Below are positions 16,351-28,137 of a DNA stretch of 37,601 nucleotides, in pieces. How positions within the stretch are numbered: position 1 is the stretch's first letter; the number at the start of each line of letters is the position of its first letter. Source of the DNA: Quinella sp. 1Q7 (GTDB lineage: Bacteria > Bacillota > Negativicutes > Selenomonadales > Selenomonadaceae); assembly GCA_015206805.1 (NCBI GenBank), contig JADEZP010000011.1:1-37601 (forward strand), in the 5' to 3' direction. The position numbers were made by a program, and so were the translations under genes. The notes below the pieces were generated by a model, which saw only the letters and a list, made by a program, of their open reading frames with translations, made no database searches and had not been told where the DNA came from.

Positions 16351-16934
16351 TGCGAATCGGCAAGCTTACCCGCGCGACGAATGAAACCCGCGTCGACGTT
16401 GAACTGAATCTCGACGGCGCGGGCGTCGCGAAAATTTCTTCGGGTATCGGATTTTTCGACCACATGCTGAACTTGTTCGCGGCGCACGGACAATTTGACT
16501 TGACGCTGAACTGCGCGGGCGATTTGCACGTCGACGGACATCACAGCGTGGAGGATATCGGCATTACACTTGGCGCGGCGTTGAAGTCGGCACTCGGCGA
16601 CAAGCGCGGAATCACGCGTTACGGGACGTTTTTCCTGCCGATGGACGAAACGCTTGCGCTGGTCAGTTTGGACATCAGCGGGCGACCGTTCCTTGTCTGC
16701 GAAGTCGGGGAACTTGCGCCGATTATCGGCAGTTTCGATACGCAGCTCGTCGAAGAATTTTTGCGCGCATTCGCCTTCAACGCAGGGCTCACGTTGCACG
16801 TCAAAATTTTTTACGGCAAAAATTCACATCACAAAATCGAAGCGATATTCAAGGCACTCGGTCACGCGCTCAAGTCGGCAGTCACAATCGACGAAAAAAT
16901 TCACGGCGTCCCGTCGACAAAGGGCGTCCTGTGA
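16350..16934 (+). CDS. hisB: Imidazoleglycerol-phosphate dehydratase
   Basis: 194 aa, the length of the monofunctional enzyme (no HisB phosphatase domain). ATG 16350 overlaps the hisC stop, and TTGGAGG (16336-16342) precedes it; an in-frame GTG at 16347 is an alternative. The two pseudo-repeated metal sites are present: FFDHML-xx-FAAHG and DGHHSVEDIG in the first half, and FLRAFAFNAG with KNSHHKIEAIFKALG in the second, binding two Mn ions. It dehydrates imidazole glycerol phosphate to imidazole acetol phosphate, the substrate step before HisC. Confidence 0.95.
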   Translation: MRIGKLTRATNETRVDVELNLDGAGVAKISSGIGFFDHMLNLFAAHGQFDLTLNCAGDLHVDGHHSVEDIGITLGAALKSALGDKRGITRYGTFFLPMDETLALVSLDISGRPFLVCEVGELAPIIGSFDTQLVEEFLRAFAFNAGLTLHVKIFYGKNSHHKIEAIFKALGHALKSAVTIDEKIHGVPSTKGVL

Positions 16935-16952
16935 TTTAAGGAGGAATTTTTT

Positions 16953-17369
16953 ATGGAACAGACTTTGGTACTCATCAAGCCCGACGCTTTTGGAGCGGGT
17001 CACGCGGGCGCGATTCTCAAGCTTTACGAGGACGCGGGCTTTAAAATCGTCGCGGCAAAAGTTATGCGCATGACGGAAGCAATCGCCGCGAAACATTACG
17101 TCGAACACATCGGACGCCCGTATTACGCCGCGCTTGTCGAGTTCATGACGAGTGCGCCGCTTATGGCGATTGTCCTGCGCGGCGACGACGTGATTAAAAA
17201 AGTCCGCGAACTCAACGGCGCGACGAATCCTGCCGACGCCGCCGAAGGCACCGTCCGCAAACTTTACGCCGCCGACAAAACGCATAATGCCGTGCACGCC
17301 TCCGACAGCCCCGAAAGTTCGGCGCGTGAAATTCCGATTTTCTTCAGCGCGTGCGAAATGTTTGATTGA
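16953..17369 (+). CDS. ndk: Nucleoside diphosphate kinase
   Basis: 138 aa. ATG follows AAGGAGG. Signature: TLVLIKPDAF at the N-terminus, GRPYY, FMTSAPLMAIVLRG, GATNPADAAEGTVR and the active-site NAVHASDSPESSAREI, where the His accepts the gamma phosphate. It equilibrates NTP and NDP pools in the cytoplasm. It is the third gene of the hisC operon, 18 nt after hisB, and ends at a strong terminator. The histidine link is positional only. Confidence 0.95.
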   Translation: MEQTLVLIKPDAFGAGHAGAILKLYEDAGFKIVAAKVMRMTEAIAAKHYVEHIGRPYYAALVEFMTSAPLMAIVLRGDDVIKKVRELNGATNPADAAEGTVRKLYAADKTHNAVHASDSPESSAREIPIFFSACEMFD

Positions 17370-17382
17370 TCAAAAAAAATTT

Positions 17383-17419
17383 CGGTCGAGTCTCCGAGTT
17401 GAGATTCGACCGATTTTTT
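17383..17419. terminator. Rho-independent terminator after ndk, also usable by mpg
   Basis: CGGTCGAGTCTC (17383-17394) pairs with GAGATTCGACCG (17401-17412), 12 bp with one G-T pair and a 6-nt loop, followed by six T. On the minus strand the same stem is followed by AAATTTTTTT, so the mpg transcript can end here too after crossing the duplicated tail at 17418-17459. Confidence 0.9.
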
Positions 17420-17460
17420 ATTTGGTGCTCAAAAATTTGTTGTCCGCCGCAATGAATCGG

Positions 17461-17506
17461 CAACGTGACGTTGCATCCAGTGGACGCGTCCAAGTTTGCG
17501 ACGTTC
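17461..17506 (+). repeat. Displaced copy of the hisC-leader repeat core
   Basis: About 38 of 46 positions match unit 4 of the hisC-leader array (15208-15253), including the perfect dyad CAACGTGACGTTG, ATCC, GGACGCG and AAGTT. It lies between the two copies of the mpg tail and outside any supported gene. Confidence 0.8.
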
Positions 17507-17529
17507 GTAAGCAATCGCCGCGTTTGAAA

Positions 17530-22378
<4,849 letters not shown>

Positions 22379-22405
22379 GAAAGCAACCTCCTTTCGTCGT
22401 GAGCA

Positions 22406-22435
22406 ATTATATTCGCGGATAAAATTTTTTGTCAA
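22406..22435 (-). promoter_or_regulatory. Consensus promoter of pcrA-ligA-mpg
   Basis: Minus strand: perfect TTGACA (22430-22435), 18-nt spacer, perfect TATAAT (22406-22411). It lies in the 66-nt gap between the glutamate-synthase operon and pcrA, so the repair genes are transcribed independently of nitrogen supply, although readthrough from the operon is possible, since no terminator is visible before it. Confidence 0.85.
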
Positions 22436-22444
22436 CAACGGCGA

Positions 22445-24772
22445 TTATCCCGCGTCGTAAAGTCTGTACATGGAAATTTCGTTCGGATTGTCGCGAATGT
22501 TCCAGACGCCGCACGGACATACGCCCGCGCAAATTCCGCAGCCGATGCATTTCGATTCGTCGCTGACATATTGCCACGAGCCGTCGTCAAGCTCAATGCG
22601 CGTGATTGCCTTTTCGGGGCAGGAGTTCAGGCAAATTTTGCAGTCGCGACACGTGCCGCAACTTACGCAACGCAAATGTTCATGCATTGGGTCGGGCAAG
22701 TCGCAATGGTGACACCGCTCAAAAAATTTTTTCGACAGGCTCGCGGGCGGAACGATTTGCTTTGGCGGCGTCGACGTAATTTTTTCGCCGCGCAGGAATT
22801 TATCCATCATCAGCGCAGTCCGCCGCGCGTCGCCGATTGCGTCAGTCAAACGTCCCGGCTTAATCACGTCGCCCGCCGCAAAAACTTTCGGCAAAATTTT
22901 TTTCTCGGCGTCGGGGACAAGCCAACTGCCGCGAAATTTTTTTACTTCGGGCAGGAAGTCAAGTACGGGTGCTTCGCCGATTGAAACGATAATTTGGTCA
23001 GCCGCAATGAATCTGCCGTCGTCGGAGAAAATTCCGTCGGCGGTGATTTTTTTCGTCACGAACGGGAAAACGATTCGCCCGCCGAAATTTTCCAGCCGCC
23101 GAATTTCTTTCGCGAACGCGGCGGGCTTGACGACATCAACGACAACGACACTTTCCGCGCCCTGTTCGTAAGCCGAAGTTGCAACGTCCATGCCCGAATT
23201 GCCGCCGCCGATTACGACGACATTTTTGCCGACGTAAGGCTTTTCGCCGCGATTGATCGCCTTCAAAAACTCGACGCCGAACGTCAACAGTTCCGCGCCT
23301 TCCCACGGAAAATAACGCGCCTTGTGTCCGCCGACCGCAATCAAAACCGCGTCGCTTGAGTCGCAAATTTCGTTGAACTTCGCGGCGTCGACTTTGCAAC
23401 CCGTCACGAATTTCACGCCGATTTTTTCAATGCGGTTGAGTTCGGCTTTAAGCAGGTCTTGCGGCAGACGCGAATGCGGAATGACTTGCGCAAGCTTGCC
23501 GCCGATTTGATTCGCGTCGTCGTAGACCGTGACTGCGTGACCGAGCCGCGCCAGTTGCCACGCCGCCGACAATCCCGCGACTCCGCCGCCGATTATCGCG
23601 ACGTGCTTGCCGCTTGAAATTTCGGGCGGGGCAACTTCGACGTGAGCCGATTGCAAACCGAGTTCGCCGATTTTAATCGCCTCGTCAATCGTGGCGCGCG
23701 TGCAACCTTCCATGCACGGATTCGGGCAAAGCGTGCCGCAGACCGAACCTGGAAACGGCGTGTACTCCAAAACGAGTTTCAACGCCGCGTCGATTTTTCC
23801 TTGCCGCAGGAGTGCCAGCCGCTTTTGCGTCGGAATTCCCGTCGGGCAGAAAAATTGGCACGGCGCAGAAAATTTTGCGTTGTCCCACGTCGGCACGCGC
23901 AACCGATACAGCCCGCGATTGACGGTATTCAGCACGGTAAAATCATCGTCCGCAACGTCGCTGAAAATTCCGCCCTTGACCCAATCGTTTCGGCGGAACG
24001 CGGCAAGGTCGGGCAAAACTTGCGGCTTCTTCTCCTCGAAAGTCAGCGGGCGAAGTTTCCGCCATTCGCGCCAGTCGCTAAGTTCGGCAATCAGTTCGGA
24101 TTTTTCGACGGCGTTCAGGAAATGATTCATGCCGCCCTTGAGAAACGCAACGTCGTCCGCGTCAAGCTCAAGGCACAAAATATCGTCGGGATAATCTGAA
24201 ATTTTTCCGCGCACGTAGACGACGCCTCCGACCATGCCGACGCAAGCCCTTTCGCCGAGCACCGATGAAAAATTTTCGCAGTCGACGCCGCAAACGACGG
24301 CACGTCCGCCGCCCATAAACTCAAACGAAAAGCTCCCGACGTTCTTGAGCACCCAAAGTTCCGGTTCCTCGTAAAGCGGATCGTGTTTCATAAGCGAGCC
24401 CGTCCGAGTGCCCGCGCGTCCGCCGATATAAATTTTCCCGCCGCTTGAGCAATGTCCCGCAGTGTCGCCCGCGTCGCCTTTGACGGTGATAAGTCCGCCC
24501 GAATTGAGCCAGCCGACATCAGCCGACGTGGAGCCCTCGACGATAATTTCGGTGTTGGGCAGGCACATTGAGCCGACACGTTGACCCGCGTTCGTGACGT
24601 GAAATTTCAGCGTCTTGCCTTCGGGGTGCCAAAGCGGTCCGCCAATGTCGTGTTGACCTGAAGCCGCAATGTCAAAATCCGTTTCGCCCGACTTGACCGC
24701 CGCCTCAATCATCAACAGCAAGTCTTGCGTCGACATGCGCTCATTGTTCCTAATCGTGGTGATATTCAGCAT
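22445..24772 (-). CDS. Glutamate synthase subunit: GXGXG domain fused to GltD-type NAD(P)H oxidoreductase and ferredoxin tail
   Basis: 775 aa. ATG 24772 with GGGGGAG 7 nt upstream. Residues ~1-270 are the glutamate-synthase C-terminal right-handed beta-helix, with repeated G-rich turns (GGLITVKGDAGD, GGKIYIGGRAGTRTG, GGVVYVRG). Residues ~330-690 are a GltD-type module: CQFFCPTGIPTQ and CGTLCPNPCMEGC (Fe-S), GGGVAGLSAAW (FAD), GGGNSGMDVA (NAD(P)H), AAGDVIKPG. The last ~75 residues carry CVSCGTCRDCKICLNSC and CIGCGICAGVCPCGVW, i.e. two ferredoxin-type 4Fe-4S sites. Known role: electrons from NAD(P)H travel to the FMN subunit to reduce 2-iminoglutarate to glutamate. It completes the three-piece archaeal-type GOGAT encoded upstream in the operon; the fusion of the GXGXG and reductase parts is the notable point. 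Confidence 0.88.
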   Translation of the reverse strand: MLNITTIRNNERMSTQDLLLMIEAAVKSGETDFDIAASGQHDIGGPLWHPEGKTLKFHVTNAGQRVGSMCLPNTEIIVEGSTSADVGWLNSGGLITVKGDAGDTAGHCSSGGKIYIGGRAGTRTGSLMKHDPLYEEPELWVLKNVGSFSFEFMGGGRAVVCGVDCENFSSVLGERACVGMVGGVVYVRGKISDYPDDILCLELDADDVAFLKGGMNHFLNAVEKSELIAELSDWREWRKLRPLTFEEKKPQVLPDLAAFRRNDWVKGGIFSDVADDDFTVLNTVNRGLYRLRVPTWDNAKFSAPCQFFCPTGIPTQKRLALLRQGKIDAALKLVLEYTPFPGSVCGTLCPNPCMEGCTRATIDEAIKIGELGLQSAHVEVAPPEISSGKHVAIIGGGVAGLSAAWQLARLGHAVTVYDDANQIGGKLAQVIPHSRLPQDLLKAELNRIEKIGVKFVTGCKVDAAKFNEICDSSDAVLIAVGGHKARYFPWEGAELLTFGVEFLKAINRGEKPYVGKNVVVIGGGNSGMDVATSAYEQGAESVVVVDVVKPAAFAKEIRRLENFGGRIVFPFVTKKITADGIFSDDGRFIAADQIIVSIGEAPVLDFLPEVKKFRGSWLVPDAEKKILPKVFAAGDVIKPGRLTDAIGDARRTALMMDKFLRGEKITSTPPKQIVPPASLSKKFFERCHHCDLPDPMHEHLRCVSCGTCRDCKICLNSCPEKAITRIELDDGSWQYVSDESKCIGCGICAGVCPCGVWNIRDNPNEISMYRLYDAG

Positions 24773-24789
24773 TTGCAATCTCCCCCAAA

Positions 24790-25353
24790 TTACAAGCCGT
24801 CCAAGCAGCGTTGAAGTCTGTCCGCAAATTTTCCGTTGACGGCGCGAAATTTTCCCCAATCGAACAGCGGCGTTGCATTGTCTTTTTTGCCGGAATTGGT
24901 GTGCGAAATATGCAGATACGTCAACCACGGCATCGGCGAACATTGAAAAACATCATTGCCGAGCGGCGCGGTGAAATATTCGGCTTGAGAGTCGGCAATT
25001 TCCTTGGCAAGCGCAACGTAACTTTGCAGGCTGTGCGTCAGCGGCACATTCACGACTTTGAAGAGCTCCGTTTCCAAATTCAGCCACGTGAACGCCGTAT
25101 CAATCTTGTCAAACAAAACAATCGCACCGTCGACGAATCTGTAGCGAAAATTTTCAATTTCGTTGCCGCATTTGCAAACCGCATACACCATCGACAGCGT
25201 GAACGATAAATTTTGCGCCTTAACTTTCCTGCGGAAATTTGTCACGTCAACTTCAAACGTCACGCAAAAATGCGGCTCGATACAATTTCTGAAAATCGCG
25301 CAGTGAGCGGCACGTTGCCAATTTTTTTCGTCGATAATTTTGTATTCGTTCAT
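24790..25353 (-). CDS. Chloramphenicol-acetyltransferase-like protein lacking the catalytic HHxxxDG region
   Basis: 187 aa against 210-220 for the CAT family. The N-terminal and central CAT blocks are present: NWQRAAHCAIFRNC, PHFCVTFEVDVT, LSFTLSMVYAVCK, NEIENFRYRF, FTWLNLETELFKV, CSPMPWLTYLHIS and PLFDWGKF. Directly afterwards, where LP-x-S-x-Q-V-HH-x-x-x-DG-x-HVG should stand, the protein jumps to GKFADRLQRCLDGL, the normal C-terminal helix. About 20 residues including the catalytic His are missing, in frame. The 9-bp word AAATTTTCC occurs at 24826-24834 and 24847-24855, bracketing this spot, so a short-repeat deletion is plausible. Acetyl transfer should be lost; the protein may be a decaying relic or a non-catalytic trimer. 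It sits between two GOGAT genes, without its own promoter. Confidence 0.8.
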   Translation of the reverse strand: MNEYKIIDEKNWQRAAHCAIFRNCIEPHFCVTFEVDVTNFRRKVKAQNLSFTLSMVYAVCKCGNEIENFRYRFVDGAIVLFDKIDTAFTWLNLETELFKVVNVPLTHSLQSYVALAKEIADSQAEYFTAPLGNDVFQCSPMPWLTYLHISHTNSGKKDNATPLFDWGKFRAVNGKFADRLQRCLDGL

Positions 25354-25365
25354 TTGTTGACCTCT

Positions 25366-26991
25366 TCAGCAGACGTATTGAATGCCGAGCTTGTCGGCAA
25401 TGGCTTTGTCGGTCGAAACGAGCGCGTCACTCCTGCCGACGGGCAAGGAGCTGTTGCCGATTGGAGCCATCAACTTGCGCAACTCCGCGTCGAAGGCAAG
25501 CACGTAATCGACAATGCGTTGCGCACCTTTATCAACGTCGAGTCGCTTAACCAGTCGCGGATTTTGCGTGCAAATTCCCGTCGGACATTTTCCCGTGTTG
25601 CAAGCGTTGCACCGTCCCTGCTCATTGCCGACGCAGCCGAGCAGTTGAATCAGAATTTTGCCGACGAAAACGCCGTTGGCACCGAGGCAAATCATCTTGA
25701 AGGCGTCCGCCGCCGCGTTGCCCGTCATGCCGATACCGCCGCCGCCGTAAAGCGGAATTTGTCCCTGCGCACCCTGTTCAATCGCCGCAAGGTAGCAGTC
25801 GCGAATTTTCGACACGACGGGATGTCCCGTGTGGTCGAGCGAAATTTCATTAGCCGCGCCCGTGCCGCCTTGGATGCCGTCGATAAAGAATCCGCCGCAA
25901 ATTTTGTACGGGTCGCGCAAAAGATTGTTGTAAACCGAGACCGACGTTGACGACGCCGCGCATTTTATCGCGACGGGCACGCGGAATCCGAACGCCGCGT
26001 TCAACGACAGGTGCATTTTCTGAACGGACTCTTCGATTGAGTAAAGTCCTTGATGATTCGGCGGCGAAGACAACGTTGCTTTGGGCACGCCGCGAATTGC
26101 TTGGACGTGCGGCGCGACTTTTTCCGCCTGCAGTAAACCGCCGTCGCCGGGCTTTGCTCCCTGACCGATTTTTATCAGCACGCCCGCAGGATCGACTTTC
26201 ATGCGCGGCATCGCCTTGATGATTCGGTTCCAGCCGAAATGTCCCGACGCAATTTGTATGATGAAATATTTCAGATACTCCGACTCCAAAAGTTTGACGG
26301 GCATACCGCCTTCGCCGGAACTCATTCTCACGGGCAAGCCGCAACGTTCGTTGAGATAAGCCGCCGCCATTGCCACAGCCTCCCAAGCCCGCGTCGACAG
26401 CGCGCCGATTGACATATCCGAAAAAATCAGCGGATAAATCCAGCGCACCGGCGGAGTCTTTCGCGTCATGACGAGCTTGCCGCCGTCCGATTGAACGGGC
26501 AATTCTTTCGGCGACAAAACTCTTCCGAGCGGTGCGCGTATGTCGAACGTGTGGCGAATCGAATCAAGCGACGGGTCAGTCATTTGCGAAATACGCCCGA
26601 CGATAATTTTGTCCAGCGTCCGTTGCGCGTTTAAGTTCGTCCTGCCGCCGCGCTTTATCGGTCGATTGAACAGCAAATTCCTGCGATTGTCAAAATTCCT
26701 CACGGCACGAATCGCATTGTTCGGACAAACGCGCTCACACATGCCGCAACCTCGACACGCGCAATTAATGTCGGCAACCTGCTTGATGACGGGCAGGGCA
26801 AGTTGGCGGTGAATCGGTTCGGGCTGATTCGCTTCGGAGACCGTGACGGACTTGCGCTGAACTTCGACCTTAATCGCCTTGAAGGTGCACGACGCGACGC
26901 AACTGCCGCACATTGTGCAACGCTCGGCATGGTATTCAATCGTCCACGGCAAATCATTGACCGCCAAATCTTGAACTTTCATTGCTTCCAT
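25366..26991 (-). CDS. FMN-dependent glutamate synthase domain protein with N-terminal 2x4Fe-4S
   Basis: 541 aa. ATG 26991 overlaps the end of the GATase gene; a second ATG at 26982 is possible. N-terminal ferredoxin module: CTMCGSCVASC and CRGCGMCERVCP (~23-85). The FMN/TIM-barrel synthase domain follows: FSDMSIGALS, SSGEGGM, IKIGQGAKPGDGGLL, SPPNHQGLYSIEE, IDGIQGGTGAA, GGGGIGMTGNAAADAFK, then CVGNEQGRCNACNTGKCPTG for the 3Fe-4S cluster. This is the archaeal/anaerobe-type stand-alone synthase domain, which accepts ammonia from the GATase subunit and makes glutamate from 2-oxoglutarate. Neighbours supply the other two functions. Confidence 0.9.
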   Translation of the reverse strand: MEAMKVQDLAVNDLPWTIEYHAERCTMCGSCVASCTFKAIKVEVQRKSVTVSEANQPEPIHRQLALPVIKQVADINCACRGCGMCERVCPNNAIRAVRNFDNRRNLLFNRPIKRGGRTNLNAQRTLDKIIVGRISQMTDPSLDSIRHTFDIRAPLGRVLSPKELPVQSDGGKLVMTRKTPPVRWIYPLIFSDMSIGALSTRAWEAVAMAAAYLNERCGLPVRMSSGEGGMPVKLLESEYLKYFIIQIASGHFGWNRIIKAMPRMKVDPAGVLIKIGQGAKPGDGGLLQAEKVAPHVQAIRGVPKATLSSPPNHQGLYSIEESVQKMHLSLNAAFGFRVPVAIKCAASSTSVSVYNNLLRDPYKICGGFFIDGIQGGTGAANEISLDHTGHPVVSKIRDCYLAAIEQGAQGQIPLYGGGGIGMTGNAAADAFKMICLGANGVFVGKILIQLLGCVGNEQGRCNACNTGKCPTGICTQNPRLVKRLDVDKGAQRIVDYVLAFDAELRKLMAPIGNSSLPVGRSDALVSTDKAIADKLGIQYVC

Positions 26992-28079
26992 CTCGTCACC
27001 CCCAAATCGTTGTCAATCACGACGACTTCGCGTTCGTTCGGGTAAATGTCGCGCTCCATGTTCCTTTCGGGCAGAATCTCGTTGATGCCGCAGACTTCGG
27101 ACGAAATGGCAACCGTCGTATCGTCGCCGCCGACAACCACGGGACGCAATTTTTTCGAGTCGCAACAAGTCATCATGCGTCCGTCGGGCAAGCCCGCAAT
27201 AATCGTGTTCGGACCGTTAATTTCCAAATGTGCCAACGATTGCCGAATCGACAGCAAAATATCTCGGTCGGGACGCTCGGCAATTTCGGCGAACGGCAAC
27301 GGCGTTATCACGTGCTTGTAGTAAGGTAACGGCCATTTCAGCTCGTGCAGGACGTAATGCAACGTGTACAGGAAATTTTGCGAATCCGATTCGAAGCCGA
27401 TGTAACCGCGATGCAAATTTTTCTGGAACTCCTTGTTCTTCGTGTAGAAAGTATTTTCTCCGTTGGCGCACAACGTGTAGCCCTGCAGGAAGAACGGGTG
27501 CGCCGCGTAGCGGACGATTTTGTAGTTGGTGTTCTGCCGACACTGCACAATGATATTTTTCGCCAGCAAAGTTTCGTTGTCGTCCCAAAGGCGGAAATAC
27601 GTCGCAATGTCGCGCGGGTCGCCGATTTCCTTGAGCGTGAGCACATCCGGCCAGAATGAGTAAACGTAACCTTGATTCGATTCGGTCAAAATTTTCCGCA
27701 ATTCAAGCCGCGTATCAAGCAGTAAAGCTTCGCGCTCCTCGGCGTCGGTGATATGTTCGGGATAATCGTAATTCCGAAAAATGTAGTACGGCATGGTTTG
27801 AATGTCCAAGCCCTTGCGCTTATCGGGTACGGGCAACCACTCCGCCATTTTGACGAAGTCTTTCGCCGCAAGATAATCTTCGACGAGCCGCGCGCCTTTT
27901 TTCGTGCAAGCCATCGACAACAGCGGTTTGTCCTTGTACAGCGAGAATACGCCCGATAAATCTTGCATGACCATTGCGAAGCCCGAATTGTCATGACCTT
28001 CCTGTTGCGGCAACATCAATCGCAGTGCCGTCGACGGGTAAACGGGCTTTTTGCTTTTAACGGCTCCGATTCTGCACAT
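26979..28079 (-). CDS. Glutamate synthase class II glutamine amidotransferase subunit
   Basis: 366 aa. ATG 28079, with GGAG 8 nt upstream, gives MCRIGAVKSK, so Cys2 becomes the N-terminal nucleophile after Met removal, as in class II (Ntn) amidotransferases. Further blocks: QEGHDNSGFAMVMQDL (the H-D-x-x-G-x region), the R-x-A-T-x-x-like GFESDSQNFLYTLHYV segment, and GPNTIIAGLPDGRMMTCCDSKKLRP, which holds the glutamine pocket. It hydrolyses glutamine to feed ammonia to the FMN subunit. Separate coding of this domain is the archaeal/anaerobe arrangement, rather than one ~1500-residue GltB. The 3' end overlaps the next gene by 13 nt. Confidence 0.88.
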   Translation of the reverse strand: MCRIGAVKSKKPVYPSTALRLMLPQQEGHDNSGFAMVMQDLSGVFSLYKDKPLLSMACTKKGARLVEDYLAAKDFVKMAEWLPVPDKRKGLDIQTMPYYIFRNYDYPEHITDAEEREALLLDTRLELRKILTESNQGYVYSFWPDVLTLKEIGDPRDIATYFRLWDDNETLLAKNIIVQCRQNTNYKIVRYAAHPFFLQGYTLCANGENTFYTKNKEFQKNLHRGYIGFESDSQNFLYTLHYVLHELKWPLPYYKHVITPLPFAEIAERPDRDILLSIRQSLAHLEINGPNTIIAGLPDGRMMTCCDSKKLRPVVVGGDDTTVAISSEVCGINEILPERNMERDIYPNEREVVVIDNDLGVTRWKQ

Positions 28080-28095
28080 GGCAATCACTCCAATC

Positions 28096-28127
28096 AAAAA
28101 GGGCAGCAGGTTTCCGACCAACTGCCC
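28096..28127 (-). terminator. Mid-operon terminator/attenuator between glnA and the glutamate-synthase genes
   Basis: On the minus strand GGGCAG pairs with CTGCCC (28122-28127 with 28101-28106), an inner GGT/ACC may extend the stem, and TTTTT follows (28096-28100). It lies in the 58-nt gap just after glnA; partial termination would keep glnA and amtB RNA above the GOGAT genes. Confidence 0.7.
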
Positions 28128-28137
28128 ACGCAAATGT

